A stretch of 64,000 nt of DNA from Phyllobacterium zundukense (GCF_002764115.1 NZ_CP017940.1:3818501-3882500), one strand, 5' to 3'. Positions 28,619-38,029 are shown, numbered from the stretch's first letter. A program made the numbers and translations. Notes: generated by a model from the sequence alone, not told the origin.

Positions 28619-29413
28619 ATGAACAGCCAGACTCGTATCATTACCATAGCTAATCAAAAGGGTGGTGTCGGCAAGACCACGACGGCGATCAACCTTGCGA
28701 CGGCCTTGGCCGCGATTGGTGAGAATGTGCTCATCGTCGATCTGGATCCGCAGGGCAATGCGAGCACGGGCCTCGGGATCGATCGGAAGAATCGTGAAGT
28801 TTCCTCCTACGACGTCTTGATGCAGACTGCGTCAGTTGAGGAAGCGGCGGTGCCGACAGCTGTGCCTAGCCTGTCCCTGATACCCTCGACACTCGACCTT
28901 TTGGGTGTCGAAATGGAGATCGCTAATGCTGCGGATCGCGCGACTCGTCTGCGCAAGGCATTCCGCGGCAATCCTGCAGCATCGCCTTTCTCCTATATAT
29001 TGATTGATTGCCCGCCTTCACTCAACCTGTTGACGATGAATGCCATGGCTGCGGCGGATTCCGTTCTGGTTCCATTGCAGTGCGAGTTCTTTGCGCTTGA
29101 GGGTCTCAGCCAGTTGCTTGAGACCGTCAATCAGGTGCGGACTGCGCTCAACCCCAATCTGACCATTCAGGGCATCGTGCTTACCATGTATGACGGTCGC
29201 AATAATCTGGCGACCCAGGTCGTTGATGATGTCCGCTCTTTTATGGGTGACAAGGTTTACCGCACCGTCATTCCCCGCAACGTCCGCGTTTCCGAGGCGC
29301 CGTCCTACGGTATACCCGCGATTCTTTATGATCTGAAGTGCGCCGGCAGCCAGGCTTATCTGCAGCTGGCGTCGGAAGTCATCCAGAGAGAGCGGCATTT
29401 ACGCGCCGCTTGA
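28619..29413 (+). CDS. parA: Chromosome partitioning ATPase ParA (Soj)
   Basis: A 264-residue Walker-type ATPase that drives origin segregation with ParB. The deviant Walker A is NQKGGVGKTTTAIN, with VLIVDLDPQGNAS and YILIDCPPSLNLLT following. The ATG at 28619 has GAGG 7 bases upstream; the GTG 3 bases earlier has only a 4-base spacing. It precedes parB by 38 bases. Confidence 0.96.
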   Translation: MNSQTRIITIANQKGGVGKTTTAINLATALAAIGENVLIVDLDPQGNASTGLGIDRKNREVSSYDVLMQTASVEEAAVPTAVPSLSLIPSTLDLLGVEMEIANAADRATRLRKAFRGNPAASPFSYILIDCPPSLNLLTMNAMAAADSVLVPLQCEFFALEGLSQLLETVNQVRTALNPNLTIQGIVLTMYDGRNNLATQVVDDVRSFMGDKVYRTVIPRNVRVSEAPSYGIPAILYDLKCAGSQAYLQLASEVIQRERHLRAA

Positions 29414-29451
29414 TCGATTCGAATACGAAACATTTATGAGAGCCTGTGACA

Positions 29452-30336
29452 ATGAATGAAGATCTGTCAAAAAAGCGCCTCGGCCGTGGCCTTGCAGCAC
29501 TGATCGGCGAGATGGACCGGCTGCCGGATGAAAATGCGCCGCGCATCGCCACTCTGGATCGTCAGATTCCCATTGAGTTCGTTACACGCAATCCACGCAA
29601 TCCACGCCGCCTGTTTACCGAAGGCGATCTCGAGGATCTGACCCAATCCATTCGTGAGCACGGTATTGTTCAGCCGGTCGTCGTCCGGCCGGTCAAGGAC
29701 TCTCCGGATCACTATGAGCTGATCGCTGGTGAGCGCCGCTGGCGTGCCGCGCAGCGCGCTGGTCTGGCCACTGTTCCGGTCATTATCCGTGAGGTTGATG
29801 ACCGTGTCGCGCTGGAACTTGCGATCATCGAGAACGTTCAGCGTGCCGACCTTAATCCCATCGAAGAAGGCATGGGATATCAACTACTTATCGATGATCA
29901 CGAGTATACGCAGGCCGATCTGGCGCAGGTTATTGGCAAGAGCCGTAGCCATGTGGCCAATACTTTGCGCCTCCTGAAACTGCCCGAGCCGGTTCGTGAC
30001 ATGATCACGAATGGTGCATTGTCGGCCGGTCATGCCCGGACGCTGATCACAGCGACAAATCCCGGCGCGCTTGCTGATAAAATCGTGCGCGACGGCCTTT
30101 CGGTGCGCCAGGCGGAAGCCCTGGCGCAGGGTGGCGGTACAAAACCAGCGGTTGCGAAAGTCAAGGCTGATGGGGATGACGGTAAGGACGCGGATACGCG
30201 TGCCTTGGAGAAGCTGCTATCGGATGTGACCGGCATGCGTGTAACGGTCAATCATCAGAACAAGGGCGGCGATGTTCGCATTCACTACGCGACGCTGGAG
30301 CAGCTCGACGAGATTTGCCGCCGCCTGCAAAGCTAA
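29452..30336 (+). CDS. parB: Chromosome partitioning protein ParB (Spo0J)
   Basis: A 294-residue parS-binding CTP-dependent clamp. KKRLGRGLAALIGEMD is the ParA-stimulating N-terminus, the ParB/Srx nucleotide domain holds GERRWRAAQRAGL, and the HTH is YTQADLAQVIGKSRSHVANTLRLLKLP. The C-terminal dimer domain ends LEQLDEICRRLQS. ATG 29452 has the better-spaced GAGAG; a GTG lies at 29446. It ends 15 bases from the convergent holA. Confidence 0.96.
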   Translation: MNEDLSKKRLGRGLAALIGEMDRLPDENAPRIATLDRQIPIEFVTRNPRNPRRLFTEGDLEDLTQSIREHGIVQPVVVRPVKDSPDHYELIAGERRWRAAQRAGLATVPVIIREVDDRVALELAIIENVQRADLNPIEEGMGYQLLIDDHEYTQADLAQVIGKSRSHVANTLRLLKLPEPVRDMITNGALSAGHARTLITATNPGALADKIVRDGLSVRQAEALAQGGGTKPAVAKVKADGDDGKDADTRALEKLLSDVTGMRVTVNHQNKGGDVRIHYATLEQLDEICRRLQS

Positions 30337-30351
30337 GTTGTTTGGGAAATA

Positions 30352-31404
30352 TCAGCGCCCGCTGCTGCGGCCCGCCCGCGCGGCCTCAGCAGCCAGCGCT
30401 ATGAGCGATTGCCGGATGACGGGAATGGCGAGCGCCGCATTGCGCCGACTCTCCAGAACGGTGCGCTGCAGGCGCTCGATAGCCCTGGCGCAGGATTGCG
30501 TCGTCCAGCGCTGCAGGGCGGTCTCAACCAGCTTCTTCCTTGCAAAGAAAACCGGTGGCCGTGCCGTAGCAACGGCCGATCCAGCATTCTTTCCCTCACT
30601 CTCCATGCCGTAACGTAACGTTTGTAACGACTGGAACTGGCGAATTGCCGCGCTCAGGATGAGAAAGCTGGATGAACCGGTTCCGATTACCCGATCGAAC
30701 GCGTGGGTGAAATCCGTCATGTTGCCGATCATCATGGCATCGACAATTGTTTCGTATGAAGTGGCGCTGACATCGCCAATAATATCGCGCACATCGTCTG
30801 CGGTGATGCGCTCCCTGCCATGGGCGTAGAGGCAGATCTTCTCGAGCTCGGCACGTGTCGCCAGCCGGTCGCCGCCAAGGCTCTCCTTGAGGAGGTTGCG
30901 GGCATCGAGGGTTATCTGCAGCCGGTTCCTGGCAAACATGTCATCGATGGTGCTGTCGATCCCGCGCGCATCGTCGCTGTAGCAGGGCAGAGCCATGGCG
31001 CTGGCGCTTTGTTCCACGGTGCCGCGCAGACCGGCACCCTTCTTCAGGTCCCCGGCTTCGATCAGAATATGGGTATCGACAGGCGGGTTCTTGCTGAGAT
31101 GGGCGACCGCATCCGCCAGCCCCTTTTGACCTGCCGCATTGCGCACCCAGATCAACCGCTCGCCGCCAAACATCGAAATCGTGTTGGCCTCGTCGGAAAG
31201 CCGGCCAGGTTCAGAATTGATGTCATCCGCGTCGAGTCGAATCACGGCAAAGGGATCGTCCTGGGCGAGACCGGTGAGCTTGATAAATACCCCGGCTCTT
31301 TCGCTCACCAGACCCTTGTCGGGGCCATAAAGCAGCACGATGGGGTAGGCGCGATCCAGCCTTTTCAGAAAAGAATCAACCTCGTGTGCTTTCTTCTGTG
31401 CCAT
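30352..31404 (-). CDS. holA: DNA polymerase III delta subunit (clamp loader)
   Basis: A 350-residue HolA, an ATPase-fold clamp-loader subunit without a working P-loop. The N-terminal VLLYGPDKGLVSERAGVF and later LKKGAGLRGTVEQSASAMALPCYSDD are typical, as is the central DVRDIIGDVSATSYETIVDAMM. It works with the polymerase III holoenzyme, as does dnaQ on the other side of oriC. Not followed by the usual lptE in this window. Confidence 0.93.
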   Translation of the reverse strand: MAQKKAHEVDSFLKRLDRAYPIVLLYGPDKGLVSERAGVFIKLTGLAQDDPFAVIRLDADDINSEPGRLSDEANTISMFGGERLIWVRNAAGQKGLADAVAHLSKNPPVDTHILIEAGDLKKGAGLRGTVEQSASAMALPCYSDDARGIDSTIDDMFARNRLQITLDARNLLKESLGGDRLATRAELEKICLYAHGRERITADDVRDIIGDVSATSYETIVDAMMIGNMTDFTHAFDRVIGTGSSSFLILSAAIRQFQSLQTLRYGMESEGKNAGSAVATARPPVFFARKKLVETALQRWTTQSCARAIERLQRTVLESRRNAALAIPVIRQSLIALAAEAARAGRSSGR

Positions 31405-31530
31405 GCTCTCGGGTTTAATGGTTTGAGCAGAGATTGCAATTGCAACCTGTATTCGGGAGGTGCGACAGGCCAGTGCTACGTTACCTGGACCAATGACCCC
31501 GCATAGTCACAGCCAGGGTCTGGACAGCAA

Positions 31531-31556
31531 AAAGGCCCAGGTAAACCTGAGCCTTT
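31531..31556 (-). terminator. Terminator of tRNA-Gly
   Basis: AAAGGCCCAGGT pairs with ACCTGAGCCTTT with one mismatch. Read leftward it ends in a T-run, 16 bases beyond the tRNA 3' end. Confidence 0.7.
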
Positions 31557-31571
31557 TGATCTTCGGACAAC

Positions 31572-31646
31572 TGGAGCGGGAGAAGGGATTCGAACCCTCG
31601 ACCCCAACCTTGGCAAGGTTGTGCTCTACCCCTGAGCTACTCCCGC
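31572..31646 (-). tRNA. tRNA-Gly (anticodon GCC)
   Basis: A 75-nt cloverleaf with an encoded CCA: acceptor GCGGGAG/CTCCCGC, D-arm GCTC-AGGGGTA-GAGC, anticodon arm CAACC-TTGCCAA-GGTTG with GCC at the centre, and T-arm GAGGG-TTCGAAT-CCCTT. It reads codon GGC (and GGU). The rest of the 447-bp gap between holA and the PrdX gene shows only its terminator and no other gene. Confidence 0.97.
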
Positions 31647-31851
31647 ATGCGCCAGTCTGTCTTGCGAAGCGGGGCCTGTATGACCCAAGCGCCGGCTAAT
31701 TGCAACAGGGAATTTTCGACTTTTGCGAGATATGTCAAAAAATCGAGCACGCCGATTTGACAAGGCGCAGCTTTTCCCTTGAGGACGCATCATCGACCCA
31801 TTACGAGAGACGCAGGCATATTCGGTCGAGCGGTTTATTCGGAAGGCGATC

Positions 31852-32361
31852 ATGGGCAAGACAATTGACGAGTTGATGCAATATCTCACTGAACTTGGCA
31901 TCAAGGTATCGACAATCCATCATCCGGCGGTGTTCACCGTGGCTGAAGCCCAGGATCTGCGCGGCCAGGTTAGTGGTGCGCATACCAAGAACCTGTTCTT
32001 GAAGGACAAGAAAGATCATTATTTTCTTGTGACGGTTGATGAGGAAGCTGAGGTCGATCTCAAAACGATTCACACGAAGATTGGTGCGGCCAGCCGGGTT
32101 TCCTTCGGCAAGCCGGAAAAACTTCTGGACTTTCTCGGTTTGACGCCTGGCGCAGTCAGCGTCTTTGGCGCGATCAACGACACCCAACATCAGGTCAAGG
32201 TCGTGATCGATGCCGACCTGCTGGAAAATGACATTGTCAATGCGCATCCATTGACCAACGAGGCCACCACATCAATCGGCCGGGACGATCTGTTGAAATT
32301 CCTCAAGGCAACGGGTCATGAACCATTGATCTTGAAAATAGACGGATCGACCCCAAACTGA
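31852..32361 (+). CDS. Prolyl-tRNA editing-domain protein (PrdX / YbaK-like deacylase)
   Basis: A 169-residue freestanding ProX/PrdX domain: YLTELGIKVSTIHHPAVFTVAEAQDLRG, GAHTKNLFLKDKK, and VSVFGAINDTQHQVKVVID. PrdX deacylates Ala-tRNA(Pro), a proofreading role. The conserved lysine of the active site is in HTKNLFLKDK. It lies directly upstream of the thioredoxin gene, and a 65-bp gap suggests an operon. Confidence 0.9.
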   Translation: MGKTIDELMQYLTELGIKVSTIHHPAVFTVAEAQDLRGQVSGAHTKNLFLKDKKDHYFLVTVDEEAEVDLKTIHTKIGAASRVSFGKPEKLLDFLGLTPGAVSVFGAINDTQHQVKVVIDADLLENDIVNAHPLTNEATTSIGRDDLLKFLKATGHEPLILKIDGSTPN

Positions 32362-32426
32362 TAGCTGAATATGGTCAAGTGCGGCAGTGATTGATCAAAT
32401 CGATCGGCAAATGACGGGAGAACTTC

Positions 32427-33404
32427 ATGAGCGATACAGATAACCCGTTTGGCGGCGGCTATGGAAGCATGCCGGGCACCACGACCGTGTCCTACGGGGC
32501 GGCTCCGAACGGGGCGGCCAGAAGTGCGGGCGAGGTGATCAAGGACACAACGACGGCTGCCTTTCCTGCGGATGTTATCGCCGAATCAAAGAGCCAGCCG
32601 GTTCTCGTGGATTTCTGGGCGCCGTGGTGCGGACCGTGCAAGCAGCTGACTCCTGTCCTCGAAAAGGTGGTTCGCGCGGCAGGCGGGCGGGTAAAGCTGG
32701 TCAAGATGAATATCGACGATCACCCGGCGATTGCCGGACAACTTGGCATTCAATCCATTCCGGCTGTCATCGTATTTGCCGACGGCAAACCTGTCGATGG
32801 TTTCATGGGCTCGCTGCCTGAATCCAAGGTCAGGGAATTTATCGATCGTATTGCTTCGCCCGATGGCGGGAAAGACGCGGCCATTCAGTCGGCACTCGAC
32901 GCGGCAACGCAGGCTGTTGAAACCGGCGATGCCGCGCAGGCGGCCCAGATCTATGCGGCCATTCTTGCTGAAGTGCCGGATCATGTGGCGGCTCTTGCCG
33001 GCCTTGCCAATTGTCTGATTGAACTCGGTGACCTTGAACAGGCGAAAGCCACGCTGGAGCGGGTGCCCGCAGACAAAAAGGAAGATGCGGGTGTTCGAGC
33101 CGCCGAAGCGAAGATTGCATTGGCAGATCAGGTTGCGACGCTCGGCGATCCAGCGGCGCTGGAAGCGCGATTGCGCGAGAATCCCAAGGACCATCAGGCG
33201 CGATTTGACCTTGCAATGATCCTGAACGCCAAGGGGCAGCGCCATGAAGCAGCCGATCATCTTCTCGCCATCATGAAAGCCGATCGTGCATGGAATGACG
33301 ATGGTGCCCGCAAGCAGCTGTTGCAGTTCTTTGATGCGTGGGGCGCAGGTGACGAAGCTTCCGCCACCGCACGCCGAAAATTGTCTTCGCTGCTGTTTTC
33401 CTGA
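32427..33404 (+). CDS. Thioredoxin / co-chaperone CnoX (YbbN)-like protein
   Basis: A 325-residue protein of two parts: a thioredoxin domain at about residues 40-150 with the active site FWAPWCGPCKQLTPVLEKV, and a C-terminal TPR-like region (AAQIYAAILAEVPDHVAALAGLANCLIELGD and following). This is the CnoX/YbbN architecture, a chaperedoxin that protects proteins from oxidative damage and passes them to chaperones. Both cysteines of WCGPC are intact, unlike E. coli YbbN. Confidence 0.9.
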   Translation: MSDTDNPFGGGYGSMPGTTTVSYGAAPNGAARSAGEVIKDTTTAAFPADVIAESKSQPVLVDFWAPWCGPCKQLTPVLEKVVRAAGGRVKLVKMNIDDHPAIAGQLGIQSIPAVIVFADGKPVDGFMGSLPESKVREFIDRIASPDGGKDAAIQSALDAATQAVETGDAAQAAQIYAAILAEVPDHVAALAGLANCLIELGDLEQAKATLERVPADKKEDAGVRAAEAKIALADQVATLGDPAALEARLRENPKDHQARFDLAMILNAKGQRHEAADHLLAIMKADRAWNDDGARKQLLQFFDAWGAGDEASATARRKLSSLLFS

Positions 33405-33465
33405 AGAAAGTCAGGCACTATAGCCCGCGATCTCGATCTTTTCGGATCCCGGCTGGAGTTAAGCG

Positions 33466-34128
33466 ATGCAAGCAGGAAATGTTCGTTATCGAACGCTCGA
33501 TGATATTCCGGACAGCGTGCCGATTTTCCCCCTTTCGGGAGCCTTGCTGCTGCCGGGCGGCCAACTGCCACTCAATATTTTTGAACTTCGCTATCTCGCA
33601 ATGGTCGATACCGCGCTTGGCAGCAAACGAATCATCGGTATGATTCAACCCCGCCTTGATCAGGACGGAGAGGCCGATGGTGATCTATGCGAAGTGGGAT
33701 GCCTTGGCCGGATTACTTCATTCGCCGAAACTGGCGATGGGCGCCTGCTGATAACGCTCCAGGGCATATGCCGCTTTCGCGTGATCAAGGAACTTACCAC
33801 CCGCACACCTTTCCGCCAGTGCAAGATCGCGCCGTTGCGTGCCGATCTCGATGAAGCCGACGATTCGGACGTCGACCGGCTGTCATTGCTGCGCGTTTTT
33901 CGAGCGTATCTCGATGCCAACAATCTCGAAGCGGACTGGGACAGCATCTCCCGGGCGGGCAATGAGACGCTTGTCAATGCACTTGCCATGATGTCGCCGT
34001 TTGGGGCTGCGGAAAAGCAGGCCCTATTGGAAGCGGCTGATTTGAAAACCAGGGCAGAGACTTTGATCGCTATAACCGAGATTGCTCTGGCCAAGGACCA
34101 GGATGATTTCGAAGGAAGCTTGCAGTGA
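33466..34128 (+). CDS. Lon N-terminal domain-like (LonB substrate-binding) protein
   Basis: A 220-residue protein homologous to the substrate-binding domain of Lon: [30 protein letters not shown] and [29 protein letters not shown]. No ATPase or protease domain follows, so it is a stand-alone PUA-like/LON domain. It overlaps the Trm112-like gene by 4 bases if that one starts at GTG 34125. The role is unknown. Confidence 0.88.
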   Translation: MQAGNVRYRTLDDIPDSVPIFPLSGALLLPGGQLPLNIFELRYLAMVDTALGSKRIIGMIQPRLDQDGEADGDLCEVGCLGRITSFAETGDGRLLITLQGICRFRVIKELTTRTPFRQCKIAPLRADLDEADDSDVDRLSLLRVFRAYLDANNLEADWDSISRAGNETLVNALAMMSPFGAAEKQALLEAADLKTRAETLIAITEIALAKDQDDFEGSLQ

Positions 34129-34148
34129 GCTTCGAGAAGGATCACATC

Positions 34149-34343
34149 ATGACCGACGAAAAACGCGAGACGCCGATCGATCGCAAGCTGCTTGATCTTC
34201 TGGTCTGTCCCTTGACCAAGGGGCCGCTCATTTACGATCAGCAAAATTCGGAACTGGTTTCCAAATCGGCGCATTTGGCCTATCCGGTAAGGGACGGTAT
34301 CCCGATCATGCTGCCATCCGAAGCGCGTAACATCGAAGACTGA
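34149..34343 (+). CDS. Trm112 family (UPF0434) small protein
   Basis: A short protein (64 residues from the ATG at 34149, or 72 from GTG 34125). It has a single conserved zinc-ribbon-like half: [20 protein letters not shown] and the [14 protein letters not shown] block. Trm112-type proteins stabilise methyltransferases. The GTG start would give a GTGA overlap with the upstream gene, while AAGGA fits the ATG start; I cannot decide between them. Confidence 0.85.
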   Translation: MTDEKRETPIDRKLLDLLVCPLTKGPLIYDQQNSELVSKSAHLAYPVRDGIPIMLPSEARNIED

Positions 34344-34387
34344 TGGACTTGGCCTTTCATTTTTTGAGCATATGCGCCATTGTCAGA

Positions 34388-34405
34388 GTCAGTTGCATGA
34401 CTGAC
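34388..34405. promoter_or_regulatory. Inverted repeat upstream of the TetR gene (probable operator)
   Basis: GTCAGT and ACTGAC arms separated by TGCATG (34388-34405), 15 bases before the TetR start, within a longer, less perfect dyad TGTCAGAGTCAGT...ACTGACTGACA. TetR proteins typically bind such dyads at their own promoter. No neighbouring target gene is obvious. Confidence 0.55.
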
Positions 34406-34419
34406 TGACAGATGGCGAT

Positions 34420-34998
34420 ATGGCAAAGCAAAATGAAAAACGCGATATCCTTATTGCATCAGCCGCGGGGTTGTTCTGGCACCAAGGTTACGCCGTGACA
34501 AGCCTTGCCGATATCGCCGCGGCCTCGGGGATTCCGCTCGGCAATATCTACTACTATTTCAAGAGCAAGGCCGAACTGGCGCGCGGGGTGGCGGACATTT
34601 TCGTGGCGGAAACCGAGATCATGCTGGCGGAAATCACCGAGGCAAACCAGAACCCGCGGATCCGGTTGCAACTCCTTGTAGAAAAGCTGGCGCAGTCCCT
34701 GAAGAGCCGCGTGGAGCATGGTTGTCCCATTGCGCTTGGCATACGCGATTTTCGGCATGAATCTCCGGAAGCGGCCGGTCGCGCGGCGGAATCCTTCAGT
34801 CTTCTCATTGGGTTTATCGGCAGGGAACTCGGGCGCTCCGGCATTCGGCCCTCAACGGCGCTGGGACTTGCGCGCAATGCGCTGACCGAATGGCAGGGTG
34901 GCATCATGCTTGCTCACGGTCTGAAGGATCCAACGGTGCTTGCCGAGAGTTTTCGGCGAATCGAGCGATTGCTAATGGTGGCGCCCTCCAGGACCTGA
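34420..34998 (+). CDS. TetR/AcrR-family transcriptional regulator
   Basis: A 192-residue TetR with an N-terminal HTH at about residues 7-50 (ILIASAAGLFWHQGYAVTSLADIAAASGIPLGNIYYYFKSKAEL). The C-terminal half is a ligand-binding helical domain with no recognisable effector. The dyad 15 bases upstream makes autorepression likely. It does not sit beside an efflux operon; neighbours are small housekeeping genes. Confidence 0.9.
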   Translation: MAKQNEKRDILIASAAGLFWHQGYAVTSLADIAAASGIPLGNIYYYFKSKAELARGVADIFVAETEIMLAEITEANQNPRIRLQLLVEKLAQSLKSRVEHGCPIALGIRDFRHESPEAAGRAAESFSLLIGFIGRELGRSGIRPSTALGLARNALTEWQGGIMLAHGLKDPTVLAESFRRIERLLMVAPSRT

Positions 34999-35075
34999 CG
35001 GTAAAGGTCAGGCCCCCTCGCATCTGTCATTCAAACGCATTATATGAAACCGGAAATGCCCTGCCAGGAGTTCCG

Positions 35076-35498
35076 ATGGCCCGAAGTAACCAAACCGCCG
35101 ACTGGGGTAATCGTTTGTCACCTTCGCTCGGCGAGATAGAATCTCTGGCGATCGAGGCTTACGCGCATTTGCCCGAAACATTTCGCGCGCTTTGCGGTGA
35201 TATCACCATTCAGGTTTCTGAATTTCCCGACGACCAGATCGTCGAGGATATGGGGCTGGAGTCACCCTTTGATCTCCTCGGGCTTTTTGAAGGAACCGGC
35301 ATTGGCGAGCGTTTTTCCCTTCAGACGGGTGAACAGGCCAATCGCATCACGATCTACCGCCGTGCTATCCTGGATTACTGGGCAGAATATGAGGAAGCGC
35401 TGGGTGAAATCGTAACCCATGTCCTGATCCACGAGATTGGCCATCATTTTGGCCTGTCGGACGAGGATATGGAACGCATCGAAGCAAGTGCCGAATAG
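35076..35498 (+). CDS. Zinc metallopeptidase family protein (DUF1025/ zincin-like)
   Basis: A 140-residue compact protein: LPETFRALCGDITIQVSEFPDDQIVEDMG and, near the C-terminus, the metal motif THVLIHEIGHHFGLSDEDMERIE, an HExxHxxGxxD-type zincin signature. It is a widespread alphaproteobacterial family of unknown substrate. ATG 35076 is preferred over an in-frame extension to 34890 that lies inside the TetR gene. Confidence 0.87.
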   Translation: MARSNQTADWGNRLSPSLGEIESLAIEAYAHLPETFRALCGDITIQVSEFPDDQIVEDMGLESPFDLLGLFEGTGIGERFSLQTGEQANRITIYRRAILDYWAEYEEALGEIVTHVLIHEIGHHFGLSDEDMERIEASAE

Positions 35499-35589
35499 TA
35501 TCAATGCGGCGCAAAATGCCGGTTGCTGTTTGTGACGATTGCGATATTGCTCCCCACGATCAATCACTCGATAGTTTCGGAGGACTGCT

Positions 35590-35949
35590 TTGGCCGATTT
35601 TTCAACACCCTACGATCTTTATGAGGCACTTAAAGCGGCGTGGAGTTCAGAAAGCTCCAGCTCATGGTCGATTGAGAATCCCGCCAAGGGACAATGCAGT
35701 GTGACGTCACTGGTTACGCAGGATCTTTTTGGTGGCTCGATCCTCAAAACCAAGACCTATGGCGGTACGCATTTCTACAATGCGATTGATGGCGTCAAAT
35801 GGGATATGACTGTGAGCCAGTTTGACCGGCCCATCCCATTCGAGGACAGGCCGGCGACACGCGAGGAAGCCATGGCCGACACATCAGAAGCTCAGTACCA
35901 TGCACTCAAGCGCCGTCTGGAGCTTGTGCTTAGTAGTCGCTCAGCTTGA
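35590..35949 (+). CDS. YunG-like family protein
   Basis: A 119-residue protein starting with TTG directly after GGAGGA. The core KGQCSVTSLVTQDLFGGSILKTKTYGGTHFYNAIDGVKWDMTVSQFD is typical of the YunG-like family, with a conserved Cys/His pair. Function is unknown. It overlaps the convergent DUF1737 gene by 20 bases. Codon use is like its neighbours. Confidence 0.72.
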   Translation: MADFSTPYDLYEALKAAWSSESSSSWSIENPAKGQCSVTSLVTQDLFGGSILKTKTYGGTHFYNAIDGVKWDMTVSQFDRPIPFEDRPATREEAMADTSEAQYHALKRRLELVLSSRSA

Positions 35950-36136
35950 TGCCAGGCTCATAATCAACGCCATCCACATCCTTGACTACGGCTTGGCCGC
36001 ACTGCATCACGCCGGTCGCCGAATTGAACGCATAGGTTGGCGAGCCGTAAATGTGCCAACCCTTGTTCACAGCTGCCGTTACCTTGTGGCAGAAGCTTGC
36101 ATCATCGGGGCCTGTCAGAAGCCGGTACAATTTCAT
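35930..36136 (-). CDS. DUF1737 small protein
   Basis: A 68-residue protein, MKLYRLLTGPDDASFCHKVTAAVNKGWHIYGSP onward, matching the short DUF1737 family (conserved LTGPDD, FCHRV-type helix and GW.L.GSPT). No function is known. It is convergent with the YunG-like gene and lies upstream of the leftward CitE-like gene. Confidence 0.8.
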   Translation of the reverse strand: MKLYRLLTGPDDASFCHKVTAAVNKGWHIYGSPTYAFNSATGVMQCGQAVVKDVDGVDYEPGIKLSDY

Positions 36137-36179
36137 GATTTTCTTTCCTAAATTTGTGCCAAAATCGGCCAGTCCTGGT

Positions 36180-37061
36180 TCACTTTTTGCCTATTGTCTC
36201 GACTTTTGCCAATAGTTTTTGCGCAGTTTCGAGATGCAGGCGCTCCACCATTTTGCCGCCTAGCGCGATGGCTCCCTTGTTCTTGTTCTCCGGGTGGAAG
36301 AAGGCCTCTACAATGGACCGTGCTTCCTCGATGGACGCTGCATCGGGGAAAAATGCTGTATTGGCCGCTTCGATCTGTGATGGATGGATAAGAGTTTTAC
36401 CGTCAAACCCCATTTGAACAGCCTCGGCGCATTCGGCGGCGAAACCATCGCCGTCCGTAAAATCATTATATACGCCGTCAATCACATCGAGTTTCCCTGC
36501 CTTGGCGCAGAGCAGAATTTGCATAAGCCATGGCGTAAGATAAGCGCGCTTCCCGGCTAATCCCCTTCCGGTTTCCTTGGCGATATCATTGGTCCCGATG
36601 ACAAAACAATCGAGCCGCGCCGTCGATCGCAGGCCGAGTTCAGCGATTTCATCGGCGTTGAGAATACCGCGCGGCGTCTCGATCATGGCCCAAAGACGGA
36701 CATTCTCCGAAGCGTCGGTTTCCTCCAGTATCTCGGTGACGCTGGTGATGTCCTGAGGGGTCTCGACTTTCGGCAGAAGGATTGCATCGGGCTTGCACGC
36801 CCTGGCCGCAAGCAGATCTTCCGCACCCCACTCGCTTGAAAGACTATTGATACGGATAATTCGCTCGGCCGTGCTGGCTGTGTGAGCCAGAAAGTAGCTC
36901 CGCAATGCCTCACGCGCATCTTCCTTTGCGTCAGGGGCGACGGCGTCTTCCAGATCAAAGATGATAGCGTCCGTTGTCAGCGAAGCAGCCTTGGCCAGCG
37001 CCCTGGCATTGGAGGCGGGAACATAAAGCACGGAGCGGCGAGGGCGGAAGGGTTTACTCAT
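36180..37061 (-). CDS. HpcH/HpaI aldolase family protein (CitE-like CoA ester lyase)
   Basis: A 293-residue (beta/alpha) barrel lyase: RPRRSVLYVPASNARALAKAASL, IIFDLEDAVAPDAKEDAREAL (metal site), ILLPKVETPQDI, WAMIETPRGILNADEIA and GFDGKTLIHPSQIEAAN. Family members act on citramalyl-, malyl- or beta-methylmalyl-CoA. The genome neighbours give no pathway, so the substrate is open. I chose the start at MSKPFRPRRS; an earlier ATG at 37097 adds 12 residues. Confidence 0.87.
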   Translation of the reverse strand: MSKPFRPRRSVLYVPASNARALAKAASLTTDAIIFDLEDAVAPDAKEDAREALRSYFLAHTASTAERIIRINSLSSEWGAEDLLAARACKPDAILLPKVETPQDITSVTEILEETDASENVRLWAMIETPRGILNADEIAELGLRSTARLDCFVIGTNDIAKETGRGLAGKRAYLTPWLMQILLCAKAGKLDVIDGVYNDFTDGDGFAAECAEAVQMGFDGKTLIHPSQIEAANTAFFPDAASIEEARSIVEAFFHPENKNKGAIALGGKMVERLHLETAQKLLAKVETIGKK

Positions 37062-37218
37062 GCCGACTTTCTTGCCTTGCTCGCGAAGCCAAGACAAGTG
37101 CTATCATGCGTGACCCCCGCTCTGACCCAAAGTGCCACAGGCGAAACTCTTTGATTCGCAGTCAAGCTGGTGTAAAGCGAAGCGCAAAGTCATTACCCAG
37201 GATCTACAGGCAGACATC

Positions 37219-37824
37219 ATGGACAAATTCACCAAGCTCACCGGCGTTGCCGCTCCGCTGCCAATCATCAATGTCGATACCGACATGATCATCCCCAAGG
37301 ACTATCTGAAGACGATCAAGCGGACTGGCCTTGGTACTGGCCTGTTTGCCGAGATGCGCTACAACGATGATGGCAGCGAGAATCCGGATTTTGTTCTAAA
37401 CAAGCCAGCCTATCGAAAGGCACAGATCCTTGTCGCCGGCGATAATTTCGGTTGCGGATCGAGCCGTGAACACGCTCCGTGGGCGCTGCTGGATTTCGGC
37501 ATACGCTGTGTCATTTCGACGAGCTTTGCGGATATTTTCTACAATAACTGCTTCAAGAACGGGATTCTACCGATCCGCGTCAGTCATGAAGATCTCGACA
37601 AGCTGATGGATGATGCACAGCGCGGCGCTAATGCGACACTGTCGATTGATCTCGAAGAATTGACGATCAAGGGGCCGGATGGCGGTACAATCAGCTTCGA
37701 GCTTGATGAGTTCCGCCGCTACTGCATGTTCAACGGCCTCGACGATATCGGCCTGACCATGGAAAAGGCAGCGAAGATTGATAACTTCGAATCTGCCAAT
37801 GCAGCAAAGCGTCCCTGGGCGTGA
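37219..37824 (+). CDS. leuD: 3-isopropylmalate dehydratase small subunit
   Basis: A 201-residue LeuD, swivelling domain of isopropylmalate isomerase, which forms 3-isopropylmalate in leucine synthesis. Diagnostic blocks: [37 protein letters not shown] and [18 protein letters not shown]. The large subunit LeuC is not in the window. leuB follows after the lipoprotein remnant, in the same direction. Confidence 0.96.
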   Translation: MDKFTKLTGVAAPLPIINVDTDMIIPKDYLKTIKRTGLGTGLFAEMRYNDDGSENPDFVLNKPAYRKAQILVAGDNFGCGSSREHAPWALLDFGIRCVISTSFADIFYNNCFKNGILPIRVSHEDLDKLMDDAQRGANATLSIDLEELTIKGPDGGTISFELDEFRRYCMFNGLDDIGLTMEKAAKIDNFESANAAKRPWA

Positions 37825-37866
37825 ATGGTTAGAATGTTCTGAGGGCCCGGATTTCCGGGTCTTTGG

Positions 37867-38029
37867 CTATTTGTATTCGCGCTGGGTCGGCAGTTGCATC
37901 CGAATGCGCCCCCCCCCGCCAGGGGCCCCGCAATATCTCGATCGTCCCGTCATGCAATATCGCGATTTGTCGGGCAAGGTTTAAGCCCAGACCCGCTCCG
38001 CGCGACGCTGACTTTGGTCGAGGTCGACA
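37867..38029 (-). pseudogene. Histidine kinase C-terminal remnant (HATPase G2 box), frameshifted
   Basis: On the minus strand one frame reads GAGLGLNLARQIAILHDG, the G2 box and following helix of a histidine kinase ATPase domain, then TIEILRGPW. Nine consecutive C on the + strand (37909-37917) shift the frame: with one base fewer it would continue GGRIRMQLPTQREYK and stop at 37867-37869, a normal kinase C-terminus. Upstream the kinase frame also breaks inside the lipoprotein coding region near CGTCGCGCGGAG. No kinase N-terminus or dimerisation domain is present. Confidence 0.6.

Noticed and set aside
37909..37917. Run of nine C taken as a phase-variation tract
   Set aside because: It lies in a degraded kinase remnant with no intact gene to switch; decay or a sequencing error is more likely.
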